DNA of 64,000 nt from Marinilabiliales bacterium (GCA_003512955.1 DOTG01000011.1:37878-101877); one strand, 5' to 3'; positions 43,134 through 53,231 are shown, counted from the stretch's first letter. A program made the numbers and translations. Notes: a model not told the origin generated them from the letters alone.

Positions 43134-46100
43134 ATGAATATTACAAAAATAGCAATCAACCGTCCATCGCTGATTATCGTTCTTTTCAGCGTATTGGCCC
43201 TATTGGGAATCATAGGTTTTTCAAACCTGGGGTATGAATTATTGCCCGATTTCAACCAGCCGGTAGTTGTAATTAAAACAATGTACCCGGGTGCCGAACC
43301 CAACGAAGTGGAAACCTCTGTTTCTAGAAAAATAGAGGATGCCCTGTCGAATCTCGAAGGAATTGACTACCTGGAAACCAAGTCGATGCCCAATGCATCG
43401 GTTATTATTGCCAATCTGAAATACGGTACTGATTTAAACATTGCCATGCAGGATGCTCAGCGCTACATCGACAATATCAAAAAAGATCTTCCGGCTGACA
43501 TTCTAAGCCCGGTTATGAGTAAGGTTTCACCGAATGATTTGCCAATTATATCCATCAGTGCATCAAGCAACTTGTCTGCTACAGCATTTTATCAGAAAAT
43601 GAAGGACGAATACCTTCCGCAAATTCAGCAATTAAAAGGAGTTGCCGAAATTACGATGCTGGGTGGCGAGGAACGTGAAATTCAGGTAAAGGCCGACCAG
43701 GATAAACTCAACCTGTATAAAATATCATTAAGTCAGGTTGTTGATGCTATTAACCGCTCGGGTATTGATTTGCCAGCCGGTAAAGCACAAACAGATAAGG
43801 AAAGTAATTCGGTTCGATTGACCGGAAAATTTTCAAGTGTAAACGATATTATGAATGTGCAGATAGCGATGCCTGCTCCAGGAATACCGGTGTATGTAAA
43901 AGATGTAGCTTCTGTTATCGATGGGGTGAAAGAAATTAGTTCAGTAAGCCGATACAATGGAGCAAACGGAATAGGACTCTTATTGAAAAAACAAGGCGAT
44001 GCCAATGCTGTGGAAGTCTCAAAATTAGTTCACACAAAGCTCAAAGAAATTGAAAGTGCAAACTCCAAATACGGGGTGAAATTTATTGTTGCCGATGATT
44101 CAACCGACATGACCATTGCGGCTGTAAATTCAGTGGTTGACGACTTGATTTTAGCTGTAATTCTGGTTTCATTGGTGATGTTTCTGTTTTTAAGGAGTTA
44201 CCGGAATTCGTTGATTGTATTGATAGCAATTCCCACTTCATTAATTACCGCGTTTGCCATAATGTGGCTAATGGGTTTTACCTTAAATCTGATGACCTTA
44301 TTAGCCATGTCGTTAATTATTGGAATATTGGTTGATGATGCCATTGTAATTCTGGAAAATATTCAACGGCACCTTGATATGGGAAAAGACAAACGCGATG
44401 CGGCATTAGAGGGACGTATGGAAATTGGTTTTTCTGCCATTTCAATTACCTTGGTCGATGTGGTTGTGTTTTTACCCATCCTGTTTTTGCAGGTATTTGT
44501 TGCCGATATGCTTAAACAGTTTTCAATAGTGGTTATCACTTCAACACTAACCAGCCTGTTGGTTGGTTTTACGCTTGTACCTTGGTTGGCTTCGCGCATT
44601 GGAAAAAAGGAGGATTTGCAACCCACCAACTTCGTAAACCGTTTTCTGCTATGGTTTGAAAGACAATTAACAAGCTTCATCAATTGGTATGGACACCAAC
44701 TGGAATGGGTACTTCGACATAAACTTATTTTCACCGGAATCGTGTTCGCCCTCTTGATAATGACTGTTGTTATAATGAAACAAGGTATTATTGGAAAAGA
44801 GATGATGTCAACCGGCGATCAGGGCAAGTTTCGTTTAAACCTGGAATATGATAAAACAACTACGGTTCAGGAAAACAATATCCGCACCCAGCGAGTAGAA
44901 AACTTTATATTGCAACAACCCGAAGCAGCCACACTTTTTAGCAATATTGCCGGTCCAAGCACAGGTATAGGTAGTCTTGGGGTTGGTTCGTCCAATGTAT
45001 CGGAATTTACCATACAGTTAAAACCTGAAAAGGAAAGAAGCATCAAAACGGAGGCGTTTATGAAATCGCTTCGCGAAGAGCTGAAAAAGGAATTTTCGGG
45101 AATTAACTTTTCGATGGCGGTATTGGGTTTACTGCCAAAACAGGCGCCTATTAAAATAACCTTGAGCGGAAGCGACCTGAATTTGGTAATGAAAACAGGT
45201 AATGAACTGAAAGCGGTTATTGAAAAAATACCGGGTGCCGATAATGTTCAATTATCGGTTGAAGAAGGAAGTCCGGAATACAAGGTAATTCCTGACAAAG
45301 ATAAGATGCAGCGTTTGGGATTAACAACCGCTTATGTGGGTTTAAATTTAAGAACCGCATTCACTGGAAATGATGATGCCACCTTAACCGAAAATGGTAC
45401 AGAATATCCGGTAAGGATTTGGTTAGACGACTTTGACCGGAAAAACTTCGAAGATGTGCAACGCCTTTCCATTGTAAATCCAATGAACATACCCATTGAA
45501 GTTTCACAATTTGCTGAAGTGGTGCAGGGCAATTCACCTTCGTTGCTCGAAAGGTTAGACCGACAACCATCAGTAACCATTACTTCCGAATCGTTTGGCC
45601 GACCTTCAGGAACTTTGGCTGATGAAGCCATTAGTTTTTTGAAAACCCAACCCTTGCCCGAAGGGGTAAAATTGACCTGGGGCGCTGATATTAAAACACA
45701 AAATGAGAGCTTTGGGGCTTTGGGTTCGGTATTGCTTATTTCATTTATACTTATCTATCTGATTATGATTGCCCTCTACGATAGTTATATCTACCCACTG
45801 GTTGCCCTATTTGCCATACCTGTGGCTGGCATAGGTGCTTTTCTTGCATTAAACTTATCGTTAAACCATTTAACCTTGTTTGCACAACTCGGATTAATCA
45901 TGCTCATGGGTTTGGTTACAAAAAATGCCATTTTGATTGTCGATTTTACCAACCAGTTAAAAGCACAGGGAAAACATTACAAAGAGGCATTGATTATTGC
46001 CGGAAAGGAACGTATGCGACCCATCTTAATGACAACACTGGCTATGGCAATCGGAATGTTACCCATTGCATTGGCACAAGGCACAGCCAGCGAGTGGAAA

Positions 46101-46232
46101 AACGGTTTGGCATGGGTAATCATTGGAGGGTTGCTTTCATCTATGATTTTGACTGTTTATTTGGTTCCAATGGTGTATTATGTGGTAGATAGTATTAAAG
46201 AGCGTTTTGCAAAAAAGAAGGAGGTTTTATAA
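43134..46232 (+). CDS. RND efflux permease (AcrB/HAE1-like)
   Basis: A 1032-residue proton-driven inner-membrane pump of usual family length. N-terminal TM1 (IIVLFSVLALLGIIGFSNLGYELLPDFNQPVV) is followed by a periplasmic porter loop, a TM2-6 block with ILVDDAIVILENI (proton-relay Asp pair at 401-402), a second periplasmic loop and a TM8-12 block with GLVTKNAILIVDFTNQL. The cargo cannot be read from the sequence. Stop TAA shares its last A with the next ATG. Confidence 0.95.
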   Translation: MNITKIAINRPSLIIVLFSVLALLGIIGFSNLGYELLPDFNQPVVVIKTMYPGAEPNEVETSVSRKIEDALSNLEGIDYLETKSMPNASVIIANLKYGTDLNIAMQDAQRYIDNIKKDLPADILSPVMSKVSPNDLPIISISASSNLSATAFYQKMKDEYLPQIQQLKGVAEITMLGGEEREIQVKADQDKLNLYKISLSQVVDAINRSGIDLPAGKAQTDKESNSVRLTGKFSSVNDIMNVQIAMPAPGIPVYVKDVASVIDGVKEISSVSRYNGANGIGLLLKKQGDANAVEVSKLVHTKLKEIESANSKYGVKFIVADDSTDMTIAAVNSVVDDLILAVILVSLVMFLFLRSYRNSLIVLIAIPTSLITAFAIMWLMGFTLNLMTLLAMSLIIGILVDDAIVILENIQRHLDMGKDKRDAALEGRMEIGFSAISITLVDVVVFLPILFLQVFVADMLKQFSIVVITSTLTSLLVGFTLVPWLASRIGKKEDLQPTNFVNRFLLWFERQLTSFINWYGHQLEWVLRHKLIFTGIVFALLIMTVVIMKQGIIGKEMMSTGDQGKFRLNLEYDKTTTVQENNIRTQRVENFILQQPEAATLFSNIAGPSTGIGSLGVGSSNVSEFTIQLKPEKERSIKTEAFMKSLREELKKEFSGINFSMAVLGLLPKQAPIKITLSGSDLNLVMKTGNELKAVIEKIPGADNVQLSVEEGSPEYKVIPDKDKMQRLGLTTAYVGLNLRTAFTGNDDATLTENGTEYPVRIWLDDFDRKNFEDVQRLSIVNPMNIPIEVSQFAEVVQGNSPSLLERLDRQPSVTITSESFGRPSGTLADEAISFLKTQPLPEGVKLTWGADIKTQNESFGALGSVLLISFILIYLIMIALYDSYIYPLVALFAIPVAGIGAFLALNLSLNHLTLFAQLGLIMLMGLVTKNAILIVDFTNQLKAQGKHYKEALIIAGKERMRPILMTTLAMAIGMLPIALAQGTASEWKNGLAWVIIGGLLSSMILTVYLVPMVYYVVDSIKERFAKKKEVL

Positions 46233-46681
46233 TGAAGAAGTTTGGTATAATTAGTAGCGCTTTTCTGGGACTGTTCATTTTCTCATCTTTTAGTATTGAA
46301 CCTGACCCGACGTTTTCGTTAACCATTAAAGTCGAACAATTACGGAATTCAAAAGGAATTGTGCAGTTTGCATTGTACAATAAAGAGGGTTCAATTCCTG
46401 ATGAATCCTATAAGAAATGCTATAAAATATTGAAGGCTGAAATAGCAAATGGCTCATCTGCAATAACATTTCACGATATTCCTAAAGGTAAATATGCTGT
46501 AAATATTTTACATGACGAAAACAGTAATGGTAAAATTGAGAAAGGATTTATTATGCCATTAGAAGGCATTGGTTTCTCAAATTATCAGACCATTGGTTTG
46601 TCAAACAGACCCAATTTTGAAAAAGCTTCTTTTATACTTAATAGCAATAAAGTATTGATGATTAAGATGGTATATCTATAA
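46232..46681 (+). CDS. DUF2141 family exported protein
   Basis: A 149-residue protein with a hydrophobic N-terminal signal (~5-20) and the DUF2141 pattern: LTIKVEQLRNSKGIVQFALYN, FHDIPKGKYAVNILHDENSNGKIEKG and FMPLEGIGFSN-like end. The NGK(I/M) loop with acidic residues resembles a calcium-binding turn. Family function is unknown. It starts on the last base of the permease stop codon, so it is translationally coupled to the pump. Confidence 0.85.
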   Translation: MKKFGIISSAFLGLFIFSSFSIEPDPTFSLTIKVEQLRNSKGIVQFALYNKEGSIPDESYKKCYKILKAEIANGSSAITFHDIPKGKYAVNILHDENSNGKIEKGFIMPLEGIGFSNYQTIGLSNRPNFEKASFILNSNKVLMIKMVYL

Positions 46682-46686
46682 AACAA

Positions 46687-47499
46687 ATGAGCATGAGAAC
46701 AACTTTAAAAATATTACTGTTAATCGGCATTTTCATTAATACTTCATGCGAGGATTTGTTTGACTATTCTCCTTATGCTATTGATTTTAGTGATGAAAAC
46801 AGGGATATTAACCAGAGAAATATTGAAAGACTTCTCAACTGTAAGAATGACGATACCATAACCATTGCATTTACAGGTGATACCCATCGTTTTTTTGATG
46901 AAACGGAATTGTTTGTAAGCGCAGTCAATAAAAACCCTGCTATTGATTTTGTAATACATGTGGGCGATATTGCCGATTTTGGGTTGCCCAAACAGTATTT
47001 ATGGGGTAATTCATACCTACTTAAATTAAATGTTCCTTATTTTGTTGTTATCGGAAATCACGATTTGGTGGGCAATGGTTCGCAAGCTTATCAGGAAATG
47101 TTTGGGGATTTAAATTATAGCTTTATATACACCAGCATTAAATTTGTTTATATAAATACAAACAGTCGCGAGTTTAAATTCAACGGCAATGTGCCTGATA
47201 TTAAATGGTTAGATAACCAGTTACAACCAAGCATTGATTTTACAAAGGCTGTTGTAATATTCCATGTACCACCAACTGATAGTGATTTTGATGCCTCGCT
47301 GAAAGAAGCTTTTCAAAACTCACTGGCTCATTACAATAATGTATTATTAACCGTGCATGGACATTTGCATCACCATGAAATATATAAACCTTTTGCCGAT
47401 AGCATTCCGTTTGTAAATGTTTTTGGAGTGGAACACCTAAAATATAATTCGATAAAAATATCAAATAATCAGTTTGAAGTTGAAACAATTGAATTTTAA
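46687..47499 (+). CDS. Metallophosphoesterase lipoprotein (calcineurin-like)
   Basis: A 270-residue protein with a lipoprotein signal (FINTSC, Cys 21) and the full calcineurin-type metal set: GDTH (D65, H67), GDIAD (D94, D97), GNHD (123-126), FH (H193) and GHLH (225-228). It should be a periplasmic or outer-membrane-tethered phosphoesterase with a dinuclear metal centre. The substrate is unknown; its place between efflux and phospholipase genes makes phospholipid or headgroup phosphates an interesting possibility, which is inference only. Confidence 0.9.
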   Translation: MSMRTTLKILLLIGIFINTSCEDLFDYSPYAIDFSDENRDINQRNIERLLNCKNDDTITIAFTGDTHRFFDETELFVSAVNKNPAIDFVIHVGDIADFGLPKQYLWGNSYLLKLNVPYFVVIGNHDLVGNGSQAYQEMFGDLNYSFIYTSIKFVYINTNSREFKFNGNVPDIKWLDNQLQPSIDFTKAVVIFHVPPTDSDFDASLKEAFQNSLAHYNNVLLTVHGHLHHHEIYKPFADSIPFVNVFGVEHLKYNSIKISNNQFEVETIEF

Positions 47500-48100
47500 A
47501 ATAGTAGGTATAATCACACTGCTAATGCTTGTTGCTGGAGTAAAAACCTTTGGTCAGGTTTCACAAAACTACGATTCTACAAGGTATAAAAAGTTTTTGC
47601 CTGATTATGTGAAAATGCAATTTGCCGGAGGTATAGGTTTTATTTCTATGGGAGTTGGATATACCTTTTTTAATCAAAAACTAGAGGTCTCCTATTTTTA
47701 TGGTTATGTACCTGAATCTGTTTCAACTGACGATTTACACAGTGTTAGTTTACAATTAACAGCCAAATTATTGCGATATAAAATAAACCCAAACATTGAA
47801 TTAATGCCTTTAAATTTTGGCTGGTTCATACATCACACCTTTGGCAGCGAATATTGGATAAAACTACCCGACCATTATCCAGCTGAATATTACTGGTGGT
47901 CGCCAGGTAGAAATTCGGGAGTTTTTCTGGGTGGAGAAATCAAAACAAAGCTATTAAGTAATAAAACACCAGCTTCTGGTACCGCTTTTTATGTTCGCGC
48001 AGGTAGCAGGGGGCTGTACATAGCAAGTAAATTTGGGAATGCTACAATTCCTTTAAATGACATTATAGAGTTTGGATTTGGTGTCGCAGTTTATCGTTAA
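47489..48100 (+). CDS. Probable outer-membrane protein of unknown family
   Basis: About 200 residues. The signal-like start NFKIVGIITLLMLVAGVKTFGQ is followed by strand-rich sequence with aromatic pairs (FAGGIGFISMGVGYTFFNQKLEVSYFYGYVP, SLQLTAKLLRYKIN, GFGVAVYR as the end), compatible with a small barrel. No ATG precedes the signal peptide; TTG codons at 47474, 47480 and 47489 are candidates, and the last gives the most compact signal. All overlap the 3' end of the phosphoesterase gene. Family and function are not recognised. Confidence 0.65.
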   Translation: MNFKIVGIITLLMLVAGVKTFGQVSQNYDSTRYKKFLPDYVKMQFAGGIGFISMGVGYTFFNQKLEVSYFYGYVPESVSTDDLHSVSLQLTAKLLRYKINPNIELMPLNFGWFIHHTFGSEYWIKLPDHYPAEYYWWSPGRNSGVFLGGEIKTKLLSNKTPASGTAFYVRAGSRGLYIASKFGNATIPLNDIIEFGFGVAVYR

Positions 48101-48111
48101 TATCAAACAGT

Positions 48112-49011
48112 ATGAAGAATGTTGTTGTTGTTTTAGTCGTATTCACGCTAGCTTATACACAAACCTGTATAGGGCAAGAAAGTGACTCAATATCCCGGAT
48201 TGGACTATCTGTAATATCTCAGGCTAATCAAGGCAATAGCTATATCACTTTCCCCACAGATATTGGGAATATCGAACCCCTCTGGTTCGAAGGAAATATT
48301 ATTCCAAACTTTTACCTCAGGCAAAGCAAAAACTCACGATTAATGGGAGTCCTGACACCCCAAATTATCATCCGGATGTATCAGGAAGAATCGAAACCGG
48401 TGCGCACGCCCAGCTATATGCCACAAATTACGGTGTATTACAATTTTAAAGAAAATAGGGACTCACCCGATTTCAGTATGTATGGCCGTGTAACACACCA
48501 TTCAAACGGACAGGATGGGGATTTCTTCTTAGAAAATGGGGAGTTAAACTTAAAAAACGGAAGTTTTTCTACAAATTTTTTGGAGCTGGGCCTTATTACT
48601 ACCAATGTTAATAAACGTTTTAATGCATACCAGTTTTTTAAAACATCGTTCGAGGTTCATCCCGAGGCCTATATTCAGGATGAACTCAAAGGGATTTATA
48701 GCCAGTATAGGTGGCATACTGCATTTTCAATATTTAAGCTTCCCGATAATAAAACAGCTAATACCCGGAAAAACGCAGATATCTCCGTTAAAGGGGAGGC
48801 TACATGGTTATTTGGTGAATTGAACAATTGGAATTATGTATCTTTAAACAGGTTAAACATTAGTTTAACATTTTATTATCACCCAAGATTCTTAGAAGAT
48901 ATTGGGCTCTTTGTGCAATATTACCATGGGTTGGATTATTATAATATGTATTTCAGCCATCAGTTAGATGTGCTCCGGTTTGGTTTTATGACTGAAAAAT
49001 TGAGGTTTTAG
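48112..49011 (+). CDS. OMPLA-like outer-membrane phospholipase A
   Basis: A 299-residue protein with a signal peptide (ending CIGQE). It contains HHSNGQDG (H129-H130-S131-N132-G133), matching the HxSNG catalytic motif of outer-membrane phospholipase A, where His and Ser are the catalytic pair. Asn or Asp third residue was not pinned down. The C-terminus DVLRFGFMTEKLRF resembles the final strand of this barrel family. It would cleave acyl chains from phospholipids reaching the outer leaflet. It lies 11 bases after the preceding outer-membrane gene. Confidence 0.75.
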   Translation: MKNVVVVLVVFTLAYTQTCIGQESDSISRIGLSVISQANQGNSYITFPTDIGNIEPLWFEGNIIPNFYLRQSKNSRLMGVLTPQIIIRMYQEESKPVRTPSYMPQITVYYNFKENRDSPDFSMYGRVTHHSNGQDGDFFLENGELNLKNGSFSTNFLELGLITTNVNKRFNAYQFFKTSFEVHPEAYIQDELKGIYSQYRWHTAFSIFKLPDNKTANTRKNADISVKGEATWLFGELNNWNYVSLNRLNISLTFYYHPRFLEDIGLFVQYYHGLDYYNMYFSHQLDVLRFGFMTEKLRF

Positions 49012-49039
49012 AGGCTAACTACTGAATTCTATATACACT

Positions 49040-49444
49040 ATGAGAAAAAACGGAGACGAATACCTACAGACGATGACTAAAATTGAAATTGCAGCCCAAC
49101 AAGTATTTCTGCAATATGGATTTCATGGTACAACACTTGCTCAAATTGCTGCACTAGCTCAGGTAAACAAAACTTCTATTCATTATTATTTTAGGTCGAA
49201 AGAAAAACTTTACGCCAAGGTACTGGAAAATGTGTATAAGTTTATTCTTTTAGATGATTTTGCTGATAAGTTACGGCAGCAAGAAGCAAATCGGGTTAAA
49301 TGGTTTCTAACCACCGAGATTTATAACAATGAGAAGGTTTTTGTAAATACCATTCAAAAGTTATTCCCCGACGATTTCGAATCTCGGTTGTATTATATTA
49401 GTAAATGGCTCGAAGTTATTTCAGTATATTCCGGCTGTACATAA
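49040..49444 (+). CDS. Short TetR-family regulator (third of three), possibly C-terminally truncated
   Basis: A 134-residue protein with a good TetR DNA-binding domain (IAAQQVFLQYGFHGTTLAQIAALAQVNKTSIHYYFRSKEKLYAKVL, residues ~17-62), but only about 70 residues of the ligand-binding part against ~130 usual in the family. No continuation in another frame is seen before the convergent xdhB gene 27 bases downstream. Either a naturally short form or a decayed gene that keeps DNA binding. The site GTGAATATTCAC is absent upstream. Confidence 0.75.
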   Translation: MRKNGDEYLQTMTKIEIAAQQVFLQYGFHGTTLAQIAALAQVNKTSIHYYFRSKEKLYAKVLENVYKFILLDDFADKLRQQEANRVKWFLTTEIYNNEKVFVNTIQKLFPDDFESRLYYISKWLEVISVYSGCT

Positions 49445-49471
49445 TGCACTTTTTATAACAGGGAGACCAAG

Positions 49472-51781
49472 TTATTTCATATCCTTGTAGATATTTTCAA
49501 TAGCCAAAACCAGCTTTTCGTTCGTGGCCGGAATGTTCAAAACAGGATATGCAGCATGGTTGTTTACCGATGATACAGCGTATTTTAAAGCAAAAAATAC
49601 CGAAAGTGCGTGAATAAATGGTGGTTCCCCCACGGCTTTGCTTTGCAGAATAGTGTTCGGGTTGGGGGCATTTTCCAGCAACGAAACATGGAACTTTAAC
49701 GGAATATCGCGCACACCGGGAATTTTGTAAGTGTCGGGCGAATGGTTTAGCATGTTTCCTTTGGCATCCCATTTAATTTCTTCGGTGGTACACCAGCCCA
49801 CTCCCTGAATGAAAGCTCCCTCAATTTGTCCAATGTCAATGTTCGGGTTGATGGAATTGCCGGTATCATGCAAAATATCGGTCCTCAGAATTATATGCCG
49901 TCCGGTGAGCAAATCCAGTTCTACTTCCGAAACGGCCATGCCAAACACATAATAATAGAAAGGCCGTCCTTGCTGGGTTTCTTTATCGAAGTGAAGATTG
50001 GGTGTGCTGTAAAACCCCTTGGCACTTAAACTTATCCGGTTGGTGTATAACAGTTTAACGACTTCGTTAAAAGAAATAGATAATTCTGGATTTTGTGCAC
50101 AAGTAATTGTGTTATTGGTAAATATCAGTCCATCAGGTTCAATGGCCAGATTGGGACAGCTTTCCTGCCAATGATTTCTTAAAAAGGAGGCAATTCTGGA
50201 TTTCAGTTTGTCGGTAGCATTCTTCACAGCCATCCCATTTAAATCAGTCCCCGAAGAAGCTGCTGTGGCTGATGTGTTCGGAATGGTGGAAGTGGTGGTG
50301 GCATTTACCCGTACCTTTTCCATGTTGATGCCAAGTCCGGATGCGGCAATTTGCCTGATTTTGGTATATAACCCTTGCCCCATCTCTATACCTCCATGAT
50401 TTACCAGAACCGTACCATCGGTGTAAATGTTGATTAAAGCCCCGGCCTGGTTCAAAAATGGGGTATTGAACGAAATTCCAAATTTTACCGGCGTCAACGA
50501 AATCCCTTTTTTGATGTAACGATTCTTTTTATTGAATGCGTCCACCTCACTTTTTCGGCGCACATAATCCGACTTTTGGATTAATTGTTTCCAGATAGTC
50601 TCCAATTGGTTATTTTCAACTACTTCGCCATAAGGCGTAGTTTGTCCGGGTTGATTGTAAAAATTCAGGTGGCGGATTTCGGCAGCATCTTTTTTCAGGT
50701 ATTGGGCAATTTGTTCAATGGCTTCTTCAATGACATAGATACCTTGTGGTGCCCCAAATCCCCGGAAAGCCGTATTTGATGGGAGGTTGGTTTTCCATGC
50801 CGTCGATTCAATTAAAATATCCGGGATATAGTAAGCATTCTCGGCATGGGTCCGGGCCCGGGCCAGAATGGCCATGCTTAAATCGGTAGAATATCCTGCA
50901 TTGGCATGGAACGAGACATGGTAAGCCAGAATCTTTCCTTCGTTGGTAAAGCCTACTTTGAACTGCGAAAGAAAAGGATGGCGTTTCCCGGTCATTTTCT
51001 GATCATCGTCGCGGAAGAGCCTTAGTTTTACAGGTTTTCGCGTAGCAGTAGCCAATAACGATGACCAAATAGCCACCATGTTTGCCTGTGTTTCTTTGCC
51101 CCCAAAAGCTCCACCTAACCTTCGGGTTTCAATAGTGACGTTATGGCGGCCAATTCCCAGAACTTCGGCTATCAAAGTCTGGGTTTCGGCTGGATGTTGT
51201 GTGGAGCTATATACCTTAATTTCATCGTATTCTCCTGGAACAGCCAAAGCTACCTGTGTTTCCAGATACCAGTGCTCCTGGGCTCCGCTTTCTAATTGGT
51301 TTTGAAGCACATGAGGACAATGATTAAAAGTTGTAATTGCATCGCCCCGTTTCATGACAACGGTTTCCTGAAGTTTCCAGCCTTTTGTCATCGAATCGGC
51401 CAGAGTTACCACAGGTTCTAACTCCTCAATATCAATCTGAATTAATTTTGAAGCCGCAATGGCCGCAGACTCAGTGGTAGCCGCAATCAGAAATAGTGCT
51501 TGTCCCACGAATTGAATCCCGTCTTCAACCAAAACGCTTTCATCGGGGGCAATGGCTCCCATCTGGTTATGCCCGGGTATATCTTTCCATGAGAGAATAC
51601 TTGAAACCCCAGGGATTTTAAGTGCCTCTGAAATATCAAATCCCAACAACCGGCCCCGGGCTGTTTTGCTAGTCACCACATACCCATGCAAAGTATTGGC
51701 AGGCACATTTATATCGTCAATATAAACGGCTTTCCCGGTTACATGCAATTCGCTACTTTCGTGATACACTTTGTGTTGCAT
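49472..51781 (-). CDS. xdhB: Xanthine dehydrogenase, molybdenum-binding subunit
   Basis: A 769-residue large subunit of the xanthine oxidase family, of standard length. Visible motifs are GGAFGGKET (molybdopterin binding), NTAFRGFGAPQG (active-site Arg), and KAVGEPPF near the C-terminus with the catalytic Glu. With XdhA it hydroxylates a purine such as hypoxanthine or xanthine. Purine specificity is the most likely but other aldehyde/N-heterocycle oxidases share these motifs. It follows xdhA after seven bases and is last in the xdhC-xdhA-xdhB unit. Confidence 0.9.
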   Translation of the reverse strand: MQHKVYHESSELHVTGKAVYIDDINVPANTLHGYVVTSKTARGRLLGFDISEALKIPGVSSILSWKDIPGHNQMGAIAPDESVLVEDGIQFVGQALFLIAATTESAAIAASKLIQIDIEELEPVVTLADSMTKGWKLQETVVMKRGDAITTFNHCPHVLQNQLESGAQEHWYLETQVALAVPGEYDEIKVYSSTQHPAETQTLIAEVLGIGRHNVTIETRRLGGAFGGKETQANMVAIWSSLLATATRKPVKLRLFRDDDQKMTGKRHPFLSQFKVGFTNEGKILAYHVSFHANAGYSTDLSMAILARARTHAENAYYIPDILIESTAWKTNLPSNTAFRGFGAPQGIYVIEEAIEQIAQYLKKDAAEIRHLNFYNQPGQTTPYGEVVENNQLETIWKQLIQKSDYVRRKSEVDAFNKKNRYIKKGISLTPVKFGISFNTPFLNQAGALINIYTDGTVLVNHGGIEMGQGLYTKIRQIAASGLGINMEKVRVNATTTSTIPNTSATAASSGTDLNGMAVKNATDKLKSRIASFLRNHWQESCPNLAIEPDGLIFTNNTITCAQNPELSISFNEVVKLLYTNRISLSAKGFYSTPNLHFDKETQQGRPFYYYVFGMAVSEVELDLLTGRHIILRTDILHDTGNSINPNIDIGQIEGAFIQGVGWCTTEEIKWDAKGNMLNHSPDTYKIPGVRDIPLKFHVSLLENAPNPNTILQSKAVGEPPFIHALSVFFALKYAVSSVNNHAAYPVLNIPATNEKLVLAIENIYKDMK

Positions 51782-51788
51782 TGTTGGT

Positions 51789-53231
51789 CTATTTAGGGTT
51801 GTTTTGCCACAATTTCAACAAAAGATTTTTGGCTAAAGCCATTCTGCCTTCTGCTTGTGCCCGGGCATCTGAAATGGGATTAACATCTTTTTCAAGGTAT
51901 TCAAAAGCCGATTTTAAAGTTTCAGGTTCCCATTTTTTACCTTCCAAAAAAGTGCATGTATTTTTTGTAAAGGTTACTGTCGCAGCCATGCCACCATAAT
52001 ATAAAAATATACTTTCAATGGTTCTGTCAGTTTTTAATTGAAGCCTCATAGCTACCGAAACCGTTGAAATATCCAAATCGGTCCGTTTCGAAATCTTTTC
52101 CACATCAATGATTAATGTGGTATCGGGATTTGGAATGTGGATGTTTGTAATAATCTCGCCTGGAATTAAAGCTGTTTGTCGGTATCCTTTGATGAATTCG
52201 GTTGCTGCAACGGTCCGTTCCTGAATCAGACTCTTGAGTACCAATTTGGCCTGATACGCCATGAGCAAAGGTATCAGGTCGCCAATGGGCGAAGCCGAAC
52301 CTAAGTTTCCCCCCAAGGTTGCCACTTGCCGTATTTGCTTTGAACCAAAAACAGAAAGGATTTTCTTTAATGACGGTAGTTCCTCACCCAGTTCCTCTTT
52401 TAACGACTGCAAATCGGTACCACTGCCGATATCGAACCCTTGCGATGTTTTGGTTATGTATTTTAATTCTTTAACACCGGAAAGATCCAGTAACGAGGTT
52501 AAAACTTCCTTTTTCTTGGTCACCCTCAGGGCAATGTCCGACGACCCTGCATTGATTTCGATATCTGGAAAGGTAAATTTCAGGTTTAGGGCAGAGGCTA
52601 GGTTACTCGGTAAATAATAGGTTTGATGGAGATTGGTAAACCTCGAATCGTTGCATTCAATGGATTGAAGGGTCTGGATGGTCTCTTGCTCCAGTTCCTG
52701 AAAACGGTCGGTTGCGTGAGTTGACAACGCTTTCCGGGCAGCGCCGATAATGGAACGGTACCCTGTGCAGCGGCAAAGGTTTCCTGAAAACGCCTCCAAA
52801 ATATCCTCATCAGTAGGATTCTGGATGGTGTGGTATAAGGCAAACATTGACATCACAAAACCGGGAGTGCAGAATCCGCATTGGCTGGCATCTAACTCAA
52901 TCATGGCTTTTTGTACCGGATGCAATGCTTTTGGTTGAGCCAAATGTTCTACGGTAATTAATTGTTTGCCATGCAATTGTGGTAAAAATATCAAACAGGA
53001 ATTGATGGCCTTATATGTCAATCTTCCATTGCCGGAAACCGAGGCAATCACAACCGTGCAAGCCCCGCAATCTCCCTCGGCACATCCCTCTTTGGTCCCT
53101 TTGTAGTGGTCCATTCCCCGCAGGTATTGCAAAACCGTTGTGGTGGGAGAGAGCGTTTGCTGCTTTTCCCAGGTGATGCGTTCCAACCTGTTTCCTAAAA
53201 GGAATTCTATGTAGCTCCGTTCAAAATTCAT
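51789..53231 (-). CDS. xdhA: Xanthine dehydrogenase, FAD and 2x[2Fe-2S] subunit
   Basis: A 480-residue fused small subunit. The first [2Fe-2S] site is C50, C55, C58 and C79 (GCAEGDCGACT...NSC); the second is C118, C121, C153 and C155 (CGFC...LCRC). The FAD-binding half contains INAGSSDI and TLGGNLGSASPIGDLIPLL. It passes electrons from the molybdenum site of XdhB to FAD. The frame opens at 53258, but ATG at 53231 is preferred because its ATGA overlap with the xdhC stop indicates translational coupling. Confidence 0.9.
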   Translation of the reverse strand: MNFERSYIEFLLGNRLERITWEKQQTLSPTTTVLQYLRGMDHYKGTKEGCAEGDCGACTVVIASVSGNGRLTYKAINSCLIFLPQLHGKQLITVEHLAQPKALHPVQKAMIELDASQCGFCTPGFVMSMFALYHTIQNPTDEDILEAFSGNLCRCTGYRSIIGAARKALSTHATDRFQELEQETIQTLQSIECNDSRFTNLHQTYYLPSNLASALNLKFTFPDIEINAGSSDIALRVTKKKEVLTSLLDLSGVKELKYITKTSQGFDIGSGTDLQSLKEELGEELPSLKKILSVFGSKQIRQVATLGGNLGSASPIGDLIPLLMAYQAKLVLKSLIQERTVAATEFIKGYRQTALIPGEIITNIHIPNPDTTLIIDVEKISKRTDLDISTVSVAMRLQLKTDRTIESIFLYYGGMAATVTFTKNTCTFLEGKKWEPETLKSAFEYLEKDVNPISDARAQAEGRMALAKNLLLKLWQNNPK

